NCBI GenBank assembly: GCA_032173965.1
Contig: CM063283.1
Location: 34,883,743-34,947,742, forward strand
Length of the DNA stretch: 64,000 bases
Source of the DNA: Sitta carolinensis
Lineage: Eukaryota; Chordata; Aves; Passeriformes; Sittidae
Reading direction: 5' to 3'
Below the pieces are notes generated by a model. The model worked only from the letters and a program-made list of their open reading frames with translations, was not told the DNA's origin and ran no database searches. The first letter of the stretch is position 1. Each line of letters opens with the position of its first letter. Of the stretch, positions 1 through 12,900 are shown piece after piece. The position numbers and the translations under genes are program-made.

Positions 1-871
1 AGATGAAATGGTAATACTGGCTAATATTTTGTTCAGGTTATGAATCAAATCTTTGGAGTGTAAAGTGGCTGTCCTGTAGTATTTTCGGAAGAGGTCTCTT
101 TCCTGTGTGTAATAAATGAAACAACACCTTACAAACCATGTGATATTAATCTCTTTGCTAGTAGCTCCATCAAAATCACAGGAAAAGAAGAAGAAATGTT
201 GTAGGGACGTAAGTTTAAATTTGCAGAGAAAGTGGTCTTTTTTTCTCCTAATTTTGAATTCTTTCCCTCACATTTTTCTTGGAATTATCTGACCTATTTT
301 CAATAAGTGAGTGATGTATTCAAGTATATACTTAATAGTTTTCAAAAACCCCCTAGGTTTTCACTTAATAGTTGGGTGAAATTTATAAATCATGAAAAAA
401 TGAGATGAATAATGAAAACCATGATTTGTTTATTTCTGTAGATTTTGTATGCTGGACTGAGATGATGTTTTTTTAAAGATAATGATACCTATATTTAAAA
501 AAGTCTTTGGGGAAGGAGAAAGACTTAATAGTCCTGGAAAATTTGAGCTTAGTTGTGTTGTAATAGTTTGGAATTTGCTTCACAGGTGACTAGTTCTTTT
601 TGCAGTTAAAAATTTGGGTGTAACCATTCACATTTCATACAATGGAAAATGCGGTAATAACTTACAGGAACTAAGGAAAATTGAATGCTTCTGGTGAGAA
701 CAGAGCATCTTAGTGTAAAATAAGACATTATCAGAACACTATGATCTCAATTGAGACAAAGTAGAACTCTCATAATCTGATTGGAGTGAGAATGCATTAG
801 ACAGAAGCAGAGATTTGTGTGTATGTATGCTCATATAAACTCATGCAGTGCACTTAATTTTTCTCTCACAG
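1..871. other. 3' part of an upstream MYCBP2 intron
   Basis: AT-rich DNA ending in a pyrimidine-rich acceptor (ttctctcacag) directly before exon 1. I see no exon, repeat family or RNA gene in it. Confidence 0.7.
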
Positions 872-945
872 ATTGTCATACTGAAGGGCAGAATATCCTT
901 TTCACAGATGGCGAATATATTAATCAAATAGCAGCTTCTAGAGAT
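872..945 (+). CDS. MYCBP2: MYCBP2 exon 1 of window (before RCC1-like repeats)
   Basis: The 74-nt exon starts in the second base of a codon (G|AT, Asp) and ends in phase 0 at the donor gtaagt. It encodes [19 protein letters not shown] and onward to SRD, matching the MYCBP2 segment just before the RCC1-like region. The intron after it (946-2085) is AT-rich and shows no recognisable feature. Confidence 0.93.
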
Positions 946-3900
946 GTAAGTTACAAATGATGGGTAAACTTTTTCTGAACTGGTTTTATTTTACAATATT
1001 TATAGCTTCCTTTTTGCTTCACATTTGGCTTTTTCTCATTAACACAACTAAGGAAGAAATCCATGTAACTAGAAGTAATGAGAAACTGCTATATTTATGC
1101 ATAAAACCCCAGTGTTTTGGTATTTCTTCACAGTATTTTGATTTGTGATTGATTTTTTATTTTTGCTGATAAGTTTTAAGAAAAACCCAGTTGTTCTTTC
1201 AGGAATAAAAATTTTATACATTGAATAACATCTTTTCAACATGTTGTATAGGTTCATGGTGGGATAAGCTTCTTGGAACTTAAGGATAAATGTTTTTCTT
1301 GATTTTATTTCCTGCTTTGGAACTTACTGGGCATTTCAGCCAGTTTCATTAGAAGAGATAGGAAATAATACTACTTTCCAGTTGATTTTTGTATGAAAAT
1401 TGCCTGTTGGCCAATGCTGTAGAAGCTCAAAGAAGTGGTCCTACTAAGGCCAAAATTGTTGTGGTGGTTGTATGATTTTTTTTTTTTCAGTAGACAGTTA
1501 CTGTGATTTTAGTTCTGGTGTGGTTTTTGGTAGTGAGAAATGTGTAAAATGGGGATGGGGTGTGATGGGCTTGTCAAAAGATGCCAGCCATTAACTGTTA
1601 AGAAAACCAGGATTAATCCATTTCCCTCCTAACAGAACAATTGTTGCTTTTTTTTTTAACATGGCCAGATGAAGATACTCTGCACTTGTAAACAGAAAAC
1701 TCTTCTAGCTATTCTTCACAGCAGTCACTCTGCATGCAAAATTTTGGGTTCTGAATCAGGAGAAAGTCAAGGGCTTGAAAGATAGCTATAAATAGTTAAA
1801 AAAGTAAGATTTCCACAGCAGTTCACGATTTTTTATAGTGTTCAGAGCATTTTCATAGAACTCAATGTATGTTTAAGGTGTCCAGTACTTAATTCAGTTT
1901 GTCCTGATGGTCACTTTCTTATTTTCTTCTCTTTAGTAAATCTTATGTTATAATAAATGTTACTTTATCATTGTGTCCTCTGACAGTTTACTCTGAAATA
2001 ATACTATGTTGATGCACTTAAGGCTTGAAAAGTAAATTATAACATTTTTTGTACAATATTAAGTGGATTTTTGTATTTATTGCAGGATGGCTTTGTAGTG
2101 CGAATATTTGCCACAAGTACTGAGCCAGTATTGCAACAAGAACTGCAGCTAAAGCTTGCAAGAAAATGCTTACATGCCTGTGGCATCTCTTTGTTTGATC
2201 TGGAGAAAGATTTGCACATTATCAGTAAGTTCTATTCTTTGAAGGTTAATAACAAACCTGGAAATTCAAAGTATAGAGCTGAAACACTGCACTTTCCTTT
2301 GTCTCTACTATGTGCAGGAAGGTATTACTCCATAATAAACACATGGAGAAGTGTTTGAAACTGTTCAAGCATTGTTTGACTCGGAGTCAAATCCATACAC
2401 CTGTTTTGAACTACCTTCTTGTCTCTAGTACGATTCGTGGTTTTCCAGTATTTGCCTTTAGTTGTTTAATAAATATATAATTGTTTGAAGCTTGGACTTT
2501 ATAAACATAGTTAAGCTGTGGAACTCCTTGCTGTGTGTCAAAGGTAACAAGTTGCAAGGACCACTGACTGGATTAAAGGGAAAAAGAATTATATTGGAAA
2601 AACACATTTGTGGCAGTATTTGAGGTGAAGAATTGTTAGTATCTATTGAAGGTATTTTGAAAAAATATCTCTCGGCCTTTGCTTTGGGGTATTTTTGCTT
2701 TGTCAAGCCTCCTTTTGGCTCTATCAGAACAAAAAAAAAAGCATATTTGGCTACATGGACCATCAGAGTTGGATAGGTAACTGGTCTCTGAAACTGCCTG
2801 GTTAAGCTGTTCAGTTAATACAATCTTGCTTGCACAGGTACAGGGTTTGATGAGGAATCAGCTGTCCTTGGTGCTGGGAGAGAGTTTGCACTGATGAAAA
2901 CTGCTAGTGGAAAGGTACTGAAAATGTTCAGTAGTAAATAGCAAATTGCACCAATAGATTTCTGTGTTTTTCAATTTAGTCGTTATTTTCTGTAATTTCT
3001 TTTTGTCTTTTCAGTTTGTTAGAATGTATGTCTATGACTGTATTCAAATATATTTTTCAGAGCCTGTTTTAAAAGGCAAATAGTTATTTAAGAGCATAAA
3101 CAGATTGTTGGAACCCCTGAGAAACCCATGACTTGAATTTATAGGCATTTCTACAGTCAATCTTAAAATGAGGGGCTTTGTTTTAAATCTGGGAAACAAA
3201 ATTGCCTTCTGTCTACAAATGATGTGTTAGCACCTTTGCAAGTTTTACTACCTCATGACTTTCCCCGGTCTGACCACAGTAATTTATTTAAATTCCCTCC
3301 TGGGCTTCCCCTATGCAAATTTTTCAATTGATTTCTTTAAACCTATTCGTAATGATTTGATATATTGTTCTGCTTAGGGAAAACTTTTTTAGAGGCATTT
3401 GCATATTCATAGAAATTTAGAAATAATACTGTTGCTGACTCTTTACAATGTTTACTGTGATTTTATTTCAGTGTGAAAGACTAATGCTATTTATCTTGTA
3501 GAAGTATAGTTCTTACTTACATGTTCAAAACTGTATTGCTTTATTGGAATGAAGGCCTTGCTCTGCTGCTGTCAGAAAGTGAGATGGATGAAAGTGTTAA
3601 TGAGTAAATATTAAGAAAATTTAATATTATGTACCAGGATTTAATCAAATAGAACTCTTCAGCATTTGGGGAGAAAGATCAACTTTATCATTCAACTAAC
3701 AAAAATGCCTGAATAAAATTAACAAATTTCCTGGGTTTGGGCTGTGAAGTTGTCTGTTATGGTAGGAAATACAATATATAAAGCAATGTAAAATGACTTT
3801 AAGTGCCCCATAGTTTCACATACCAGTTTTATGGAGCTGTTGAGTTGCATGGTTCTAAAGGAAACTTTTTAATTCATGTCAGTACTTCTGTGTTTGTTCA

Positions 3901-6900
3901 TGTGAAATAGCATATTCTATTATTTATGTAGTCAGTGGCCACTTTGCATTTACTAAACATGCTTTACAAATGTGTTGAAGCATATTAAAATACATAGTAA
4001 TTTGTTATTTTTAATTGGTTTCATTGCTATAATGCCGTCATGTTTTTACACAGACATTTCTGTGAAGTGTTTTAAATGCTTAGTTTCCTCTGAGTAGTTT
4101 CTTCTCTTCTTTCTTGTATGTTCAACTCATCTAGCCAAACAATTATATATAAAAACTTAGTGGCTCAGTAGAAAGAACGTTTCAAAACAGTCTAATCAAA
4201 GAATCTAATCAAAATGTTTGCCCCATTAAGTCAAAATTGATGGGTTTGAGACAGATACTGAAATGGCACAAAGAAAGTCAGGAAGAGTGCAGTGTGATTT
4301 GAAACAACAGGATTTAAAAACAATGTAACTTGGAGAATTATGTAAGCTTTAAGTGCTGTGGCATAACTAAAACTGGAACATTTTTCTTCTAGATTTATTA
4401 TACTGGCAAATATCAAAGCCTTGGAATCAAACAAGGTGGCCCTTCTGCTGGCAAATGGGTTGAACTCCCAATCACAAAATCTCCAAAGATTATTCAGTTT
4501 TCTGTTGGACATGATGGCTCACATGCCTTACTTGTTGCTGAGGATGGAAGCATATTCTTCACAGGTTCTGCTAGTAAAGGAGAGGATGGTGAATCAAGTA
4601 TGTATCATTGCTTGCTTGACCAGTGGTTGGTAAAAGCCTCTTAAAGAGTTTTTAATTTTAAAAGAGTTTCAGCATTTTCCAGGAACACGTAAGCATGCCA
4701 TTTGTGGGAGTTGCGGCCACAAGTCCTGACAACCAGTGCCAAAACGTCTCCCAGCTACAGAATCTGATCTGTGTTTTGCCACATTTTGGGTTGTGTGGTG
4801 GAAGTGCTATTTTAGAGTTGTCCTAAGAAAAGACAGTCATAAATTTGGTCAAGAGGCCATGCTGTCTGCCTGGGACTTTGTAAAACTATGGAGCCAAACT
4901 TTTGCCTCTTTGGTGTTGTTACTGAGCTTTGGAAATGGATGTTTTGCTGGCTGGTGGAGAGGTGCATTGATGCGAACTTGTACAAGCAGATCTTTGATGC
5001 TTGATCAAACAGAATTCTTCAGACAAAGAAGAAAGATTAATTTGATCTTCAGACCAGCAAATGCCTCATCAATATAGAATTAACACATTTCTTAGTCTTG
5101 ATTTCTGTAGTTGTGTGTATAGGTTGAAATAGACTTTGTAAGACAATTAAAGATAGCTGTAAGTGCCTTGAAGCTGTGATCTGCTGTAAAATTAAATACT
5201 TCAGTTGAGGAAACAGATAGTAGATGATGTGGTAGTTTAATAATAATTAGTGTTTTGAAATACTTGAGGAATCATTTCTTAAAGATAGTGATCTAAACAT
5301 GTCTTAAACTTGTCATTGAATTTTTTGAGAGGAGCCAGTATAATCCAATTAAAATTAGACCAGGAGATTGTAAACATAGTTAGTTGTTTGTTTGGGTTTT
5401 TTCATTAGTGGTCTGAAAACTAACGATTATGCCTGTGATGGTTTGGGGAATTTCTTGGTACAAGATTTACTTGTAGTTTATTTCTTTATTTAAAGCTAAA
5501 AGCAGACGGCAATCAAAACCATATAAGCCTAAAAAAATTATTAAAATGGAAGGAAAGATTGTCATATCTACAGCGTGCAATAATGGAAGCAGTTCTGTAA
5601 TTTCCAAAGATGGTGAACTCTACATGTTTGGAAAAGATGCCATTTACTCTGATAGTACAAGTAAGTTAATATTGGTCTTTTAAATGATTTTTCAACCAAA
5701 GTAGTTGAAATTAGTATGGAAGTTTTTAGCTCATGAAATATTATGTTTCCTCCTTTCCTGATAATATTTTTGACATTCTGTTGAGTCATACAAATATGGT
5801 AGAAGAGTGGAAAAGGGCAATTTCCTAAAATTCTGTAAAAGAATTGAGCATCAGTGGTAACAAATATCCAAATTAACTCTTCCTTTAAAGAGAAGGAAAA
5901 AAGAATTCACTTCTATTACTCTGTCACAAGATGGCCACACAGGAAAAAGTCACAGAAATAAAATGTGCTTTGCTATGAACAAAGGCTGCTGGAAACTAAG
6001 CCTTATGTGCTTCTCTACTCATAAGGTAGCAGGTGATCCTGTGTACCGTAGCTTAAGTAAAATATTAATGAAATAAACTCCAATGGCTTTATGACTCCTT
6101 TGACTCCTTTAGAATTCTTTTTCAAAACAAGTGATATGCAGCAGTTTTAGAATTGCTTTTGGCTTTTCATTTTTTGCAGAAGTGGCCTAGGACTAGTTCT
6201 CCTTTCACTTTGTATTCTAGCACTTGTTTTTTATGTCTTTCTCCCTTCCTGTAAATTTTAAAATTGTCAGTATCCACTAACGATTTTGTTACGTCATTGA
6301 GTTTCCTTCTTAGCTAGACAGTGCAATTTGTCACTCAAGTGTTTTATGTCTTACAGGTTTAGTAACAGATTTGAAAGGCCATTTTGTGACTCAAGTAGCC
6401 ATGGGCAAAGCTCACACCTGTGTGTTAATGAAGAATGGAGAAGTTTGGACATTTGGAGTAAATAATAAAGGACAGTGTGGACGAGACACAGGTTCTATGA
6501 GCCAGGGAGGAAAAGGTGTGTGACCTTGATTTTTTTTTTTTTTTTTTTTCCCTTTTCTGTGCTGGAAATCAAGCATTCCCATGCATAGAGAGGCTTCAAA
6601 AGTCGCTGTACTGCCTGAATAGGCAAATTGGGCATTCCTAGTCATTCCTTTTAAAACCCGACCTGTTGGGTGTCCTGCAGAGCTTCAGCAGTAAACCACT
6701 GTTCATAGACTCAGAATATTTTGAGGTGAACGCAGTCTTTTAAAGGTCATTTAGTGCAACCCCCTGGCAATGAGCAATCTTCAACTAGATCAGGTTGCTC
6801 AAAGCCCTGTCCAACCTGTCCTTACCTCTCTGGGCAACCAGAACCCTCTCTGTTGGCCTCATAAAGCAAGTATTTCTTATTTCAATATCTTAATTAGGTT

Positions 6901-9900
6901 TCGGTGTCGAGAACATGGCAACAGCAATGGATGAAGACCTTGAAGAGGAACTGGATGAAAAAGACGAGAAGTCCATGATGTGTCCTCCAGGCATGCATAA
7001 ATGGAAGCTGGAGCAGTGTATGGTGTGCACTGTATGTGGAGATTGCACAGGCTATGGAGCCAGCTGTGTCAGTAGCGGGCGTCCTGATAGAGTACCTGGA
7101 GGGTAAGCATGTATGGCAGTGTGGGTGGTACAGTGAGTTAGTTGGCTAAAGCACTTCTTTAATGTGTGAACTGAGTTGAAATTTCCATCTCAAGTAACTT
7201 TATATCTAAATATATTTTTGTACATGCTTTTAAAATCAGGAATGGCTTAAAAATTCATAAGTAGCTTGTGGCTGCAGATGATTAGTTTCAAAAACTGTTT
7301 TTTTTTTACTTTAGCATGTAGTACTTTAATAGAAGCTGTTTGATATGAACACCAGTATAATTTCTGACTCTTGACAGAGCTGCTGGTTCAGCATAACCTT
7401 TTTCATCCTGTAATGGAAGTTTTTTATCTTGCTGTTCAAGTTGCTTTTATCTGTTACTTAGTTGAGCTGCAGAGGGCCACTGTTGTCACCATTATTATTT
7501 CTTCAGCATTTTGTGTGCTCATTGTGTCCTTGTTCATGTTTTCATGTGGTGTACATTAAATTAAATAAAGAAAAGATAATTCTGTGAAGTCAATTCAGTG
7601 AATGGTCATACACTTATGACACATACATTTGTGGGTCTAGTACCATGCAACTGCAGCTGGGATTTAAACTAGCAGTCCTTCCTGTTGGTCTCAGGAAAAC
7701 TTGCATGTCCACAGATAAAAAAATAAGTAATAATCTATGTTTTAATTACAAAGGCATCAGTAATGCTTTAAAATAAAAAATAGTAATAAAGCAACTCCGT
7801 TTGCTGCAGAATCTGTGGCTGTGGCTCAGGTGAATCAGGCTGTGCTGTGTGTGGCTGCTGCAAGGCATGTGCTAGAGAACTGGATGGCCAGGAAGCAAGG
7901 CAAAGAGGCATCCTTGATGCTGTAAAAGAGATGATACCTTTAGATCTCCTGCTGGGTAAGTGATATGAAATTAGCAAAATGGCTTTTTATTCTCATTTTT
8001 ACTGCACCTTTTTTTTTCCCCTCAGTACATTTGTTTACACACTTTAGTGCTACAGGACAGTTTTAGTATAATATTGTTAAAATGCTGCTTAAGAGTCAGA
8101 TTTATTTTTTGGTGATACAGCAAAGCGGGATCATTCTGTTAAGTGAACAGATCTAAGCTTACCCTTACTGTAGTCACCTGTGCCACTTCGTGACCTGTGC
8201 AGTTATACTAATTTGATACTACAGAGTTGTTCTTGTCCTTTTTGATATCCTGAAAATTTGTCTATATTCTTTTATCCAGATTTAGACACTCTTAATCTAA
8301 AGCATGGCTAATTCGTGTAAAACCTTTTACAAATATAAACAGTCATAGACTTGGTTTAATAATACTTTCTGAAACTTTTTAGGGGACAATGCAGATAATC
8401 ATGGCAACACGTAACTATATATAGGTATATGCCTAAGTACTACTTAATGATGTTGGAATTGCCAAATTCATGAAAACCAGGAAATTAGGAGATAAAGCTT
8501 AGAACTCCTCCAGATTTACTCAAATCCTTTTTGCTTATTGTCAGGGCCATGTAAAGAGCAGCTAGTAAGTAGATTTTCTGTTTTCATTTACTTAACTTCT
8601 TTTAGGGTTTATTGGCCCCATAATAGCTTTAAAGATCATTTTTCATATTTTATTTTCTTAATCTATTTAGCTGTCCCTGTTCCTGGAGTTAATATTGAAG
8701 AACACCTTCAGCTACGACAAGAAGAGAAGCGGCAACGTGTAATTAGGAGACATAGATGGAAGAAGGAAGAGGTGAGTGACTTACTGAGAAGAGGCGTGAA
8801 TAGCTTAAGAAAGTTCTGTTTTTTAAGAACTAAAGTCTTCCTACAGTGACCTTGTACAGTGATCAAACTAAATCAGATCCTAAGTAGGCAATTTATGTAG
8901 CATGCCTTTAAAAACGGTGGAAAAATCTGTGTTTGTAACCAAGTGTATACATAAGAATCAGAATTTTAATTATGAAAACGAGCATTTTATATCACTTTGA
9001 CAGGTCAGTTGTGGTTTGTTTTTTTTTTTTCTGTTTCCTAGTTGAATGATTGTTTTTGAAGTGTAGATCCTAAAACATATTTGTACAAAGGACTATTTGT
9101 CCCTTGCTATTTACCTATTATATGAATGATCTAATTACTATAATAAATTATTCCTTTTCTGTTGTATAATAGTAGGCAGGATTTTCTTTTATAAAATGAA
9201 CTTTTCTGTATTTGCGTGAGAATATTGACCCAGACTAAATGAAAAAAACACAACACTGCAACATTTCAGAATTTTCGAATGTTTTGTCTACCTCGTTGAT
9301 TTTCTACACAAAGAGTAAGGTACCTCAAGAACTTTTCAGTACTCTTCATGTTCTCAAAAAAGTCAGTGTCTTGTCAAATTAAATTTGAGAAATTTAGACT
9401 GATGTAAACGCTAATATTTTTGTAAAGCATCATGATGTCATTGCTAAGATTATAGTGTGTTGAGAAGAGGAATAACTTACTGAGATGTATACTCTTTCAA
9501 GAGGAGTAACATACTGAGATATATGCTATGTATGCTCTGTTAGTAAATACCACTTTGATTCTTCTTTTATGAATTAGATAATGATTTTACTTGAATACAA
9601 AATGTGCCTTGTAATCCAAATTATTTCCTAGACTGCCAGTGAATCTTGCGATGTGAATTGTGTCTTTATTTCACTTGCATTAAGAAGTTGCTGGTTTTAA
9701 CCACAAATAAGGAGCAACAAGACAGAGAAAGCTTGTAGCTGCCTATGCTTACAGAAAAGGATGGGATATTTATATTTCTTTGCATCTTTGTAGCTAATTT
9801 TAGCTGTGAGGTGAAAAGAGGAAGCTTTTGTTTAGGTCATATCAGAGCTGCTGCATGCTCCTGGCAAATGTTAGGTGCAGCTAACTATTTTGTCTTCAAT

Positions 9901-12900
9901 CCTAATTAAATGCCCAGGCATTATTGAAAGGTGCTGCTGTTCTGCCCATCATTGATGACAGCGCTGGGAGGTAAACTTTAGTTAAAAAGAAGAGTGGCAG
10001 AGAAAAATTTACATTTGCTTCTATTTCTGTGGTTACAAGTAGAACCAGAGCAGCTTATCCCTTCTGTATGCCATCTGTTTCAAAAAGCAAAGAAAGATTA
10101 GTGGAACAGTATCGGGAATATACTGTTATGGCTGGTTTTTTAGGTGTATGGGTGAAAGGAGGTTTTACCCAGGTGGGATTGGTCTCCTCTCCCAGGGACA
10201 GGACAGGAGGGCACAGTCTTACGCTGCACTAGGGGAGGCTTAGGCTGGACATTTGGAAGAAGTTCTTCACAAAAAGGGAGATTGGGAGTTGGAATAGGCT
10301 GCCCGGGGAGGTGGTGGAGTCACCATCCCTGGAGGTGTTTAAGGGAAGACTGGAAGTGGCACTTAGTACTATGGTCTAATTGACATGGGGGTATTTGATC
10401 ATATGTTGGACTTAATGATCTCAGAGTTCTTCTCCAATCTAATTGATTCTGTATAGAGAATGTAGCTAAAAAGATACTGTTGGCCAGCTGGTGGCACACA
10501 TACGTGTTACATTCTCTGTCTACAGAGCATTGAAATCCCATACCTGTGTGGCTGTGGGAGGTAGTGGGTATGCCCATCTGGAGGGCTTGGAGACGAGTCT
10601 CCTGTTCTGGTTCAGAATGACTTCTTGTGATAAAGCTGGGAACAGTGTTTCACATATACTTAGAAATCTTGATTTAAATAACCAAATATGAGTATTTGAT
10701 TTGATAATCAATCTTGATTTGCATAACCAAAGAGCTTTTTTGCTTCTCCATCCAAATGCTGCAGTTTTTCATTAATGAGCTGGTGCAAAGAGCACCATTC
10801 TTGAAAACTCATATGATGCTACTCTTTTCATAAGAGAGAATATCAAAATTTTTTGTGCAAAAGGTTTTGTGGTCTGATAAAACTTAGTTATACTAATGTT
10901 AAAAAAACAGACAGGTTACTTGTTGCTTTGTTTTCCCAAGAGTTCTAGTATTTGTGCATGTGTAACTGAACAAATGCATGCTAATGAAGTAGCTATTTAG
11001 AGATCCAAAAAAAAACTTTCAACATTTCAGTTTTCTGAAAACACTGCTTAATCAGTTTAAGGCTGGACCAGCTCTTTGAGGCCTTTCGTTAAGGTACACA
11101 GTGTTTAGTTTGTCAGGAGTCTGATTTCTGGGTTAATTAGTGAGTTAATGCGTGTTTTCTGTGCTTTTATAAGAAACAAAGCATGCATAGTTTGTGGTAG
11201 TCAAGAATAGGACCCATCACTAAATATCGCTGCACACTCTTTAGTTACAATTGGTGACTTTTATTCAATACAAATATTTTCAGTAAATCTTGAATTTCTT
11301 GTAAACAAGAGGACTTTAAAAATACAGGAATATTTAATTCCTAAAACAGTCATACAAATGAAAATCACAAAAACATCTCACCCATTTTCCCACTTAATGC
11401 GTTGAAATAGGATTCAAGTTTAGAAGAGAGGTGTAAGAGTACAAGTGGTGGAAGTATACTGATTTTTAAGTTGTCTAATTGTTTGTGCTTCCTTAGTAAA
11501 GCTTCAGACTTAGTCCGGTTACAGTGACCTCTGATTTAGAAATATATTCTTGGGGTCCACTTGAATTAAGAGAAGTAGAAATGGTTATGTCTGCAGATAG
11601 GACAATCATTTAATTCCTCACAAGATCAGTTGTGGTTTGTTGTATTGAAGAAGAGAATGCTCATCTTTATTTGCATTTATCTGAAAATATAAATTCTAAA
11701 TTTAAATGTTTTGGGTTAAGTAGTTGTTAATAGCTGCAGTATTGATGACCTGGTTCAGTGTTCCTGTCACAAGTAATTAACTCACTTGTCCCATATCATC
11801 CAAGTAGCCTGCCACTGTTTTAAGGGACCTGTGTACATCCTGCTCAGCAGCAGCACACTAAGTAACTTCAGAAATTTTAAGTGCTTATGCTGAAGATTTC
11901 TTTGGTTTTTACCTTGGAATGAGTCACAAACTATAATTGATGTGATGGAGTTGTAGCCAGCTAATAATTTTTTTGTTTTGGGTCAGTTATTCATGTTTCT
12001 GTATGCAAGAAAGAAATTCCGCTTTAGTGGAAAAAAAAAATAGATCCTTTAAATTGATAGGGGGTAAAAGGTGTTTATTTGGGATAATCAACTATTTAAA
12101 AAAATTTGTAAGTTCCTTAATATTTATTATAGTTCTTCGTTCTTTTCTTCACACAAGTGACTGTGACAAGCAGTGAAGAGGGCTCAAAATCAGTTCCATT
12201 TTTTTGAGTTGGGTGTATGACCTTCTGAGAAATAAAGTCAGCTGTATTCATCACAGCTTCTATGCTAAATCGTAATACCTCAACATAATTATTGATGGAA
12301 TTATCTCGGCTCTTCACTGTCTCTGTTCTGGTGAGAAGTGAAGGAGCTGATTTTCATATGATGAAGTGTTTTTTGTTTTTCAAGCTGGTTTGGGGCTTGA
12401 TGAGAGTAATGAGAGATGAATATGGAAATAGTTGCACTTCATTATTTTCTGAGGCAATTAGGAAGTTTTGTATGTTAGAACGTTCAGAACATGATTAATT
12501 AATTTTTCTTTCCTATGAAACTAACTTTTTCATCATGGTTATTGAATTATGCCTTAATGGATTACAGAAATCTGTGGGCCACATTGTACAATTAATATTT
12601 TGAACCTAAGACTAGCATTTTCTGAGAGGTCTAATCTTGAAAGCTGTTCATGAGACTTTTTCAAATTGGTATTTGAAGTAATAGAAGTTGGAATAGTCAA
12701 AGATTTCAATTTATCACTTGAAAATAATTCTGGAATGTTTTTTTTCAGAAGGTGACGAGAATGTAAAAATAGTTTTTAAAGCCGTATTTAACTTATAAGC
12801 TAAAAAATACAGAAATGGTTCTCAGTACAGTGATAATAAATGGTCTCATGCTTCACTGGTATTTCACTGTGACTCTTTCTCAGCCTATGATGTAAAAACC

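Noticed and set aside
10029..10577. Open frames on both strands around 10.0-10.6 kb
   Set aside because: They run through the CR1 3' end, which is non-coding in that part.
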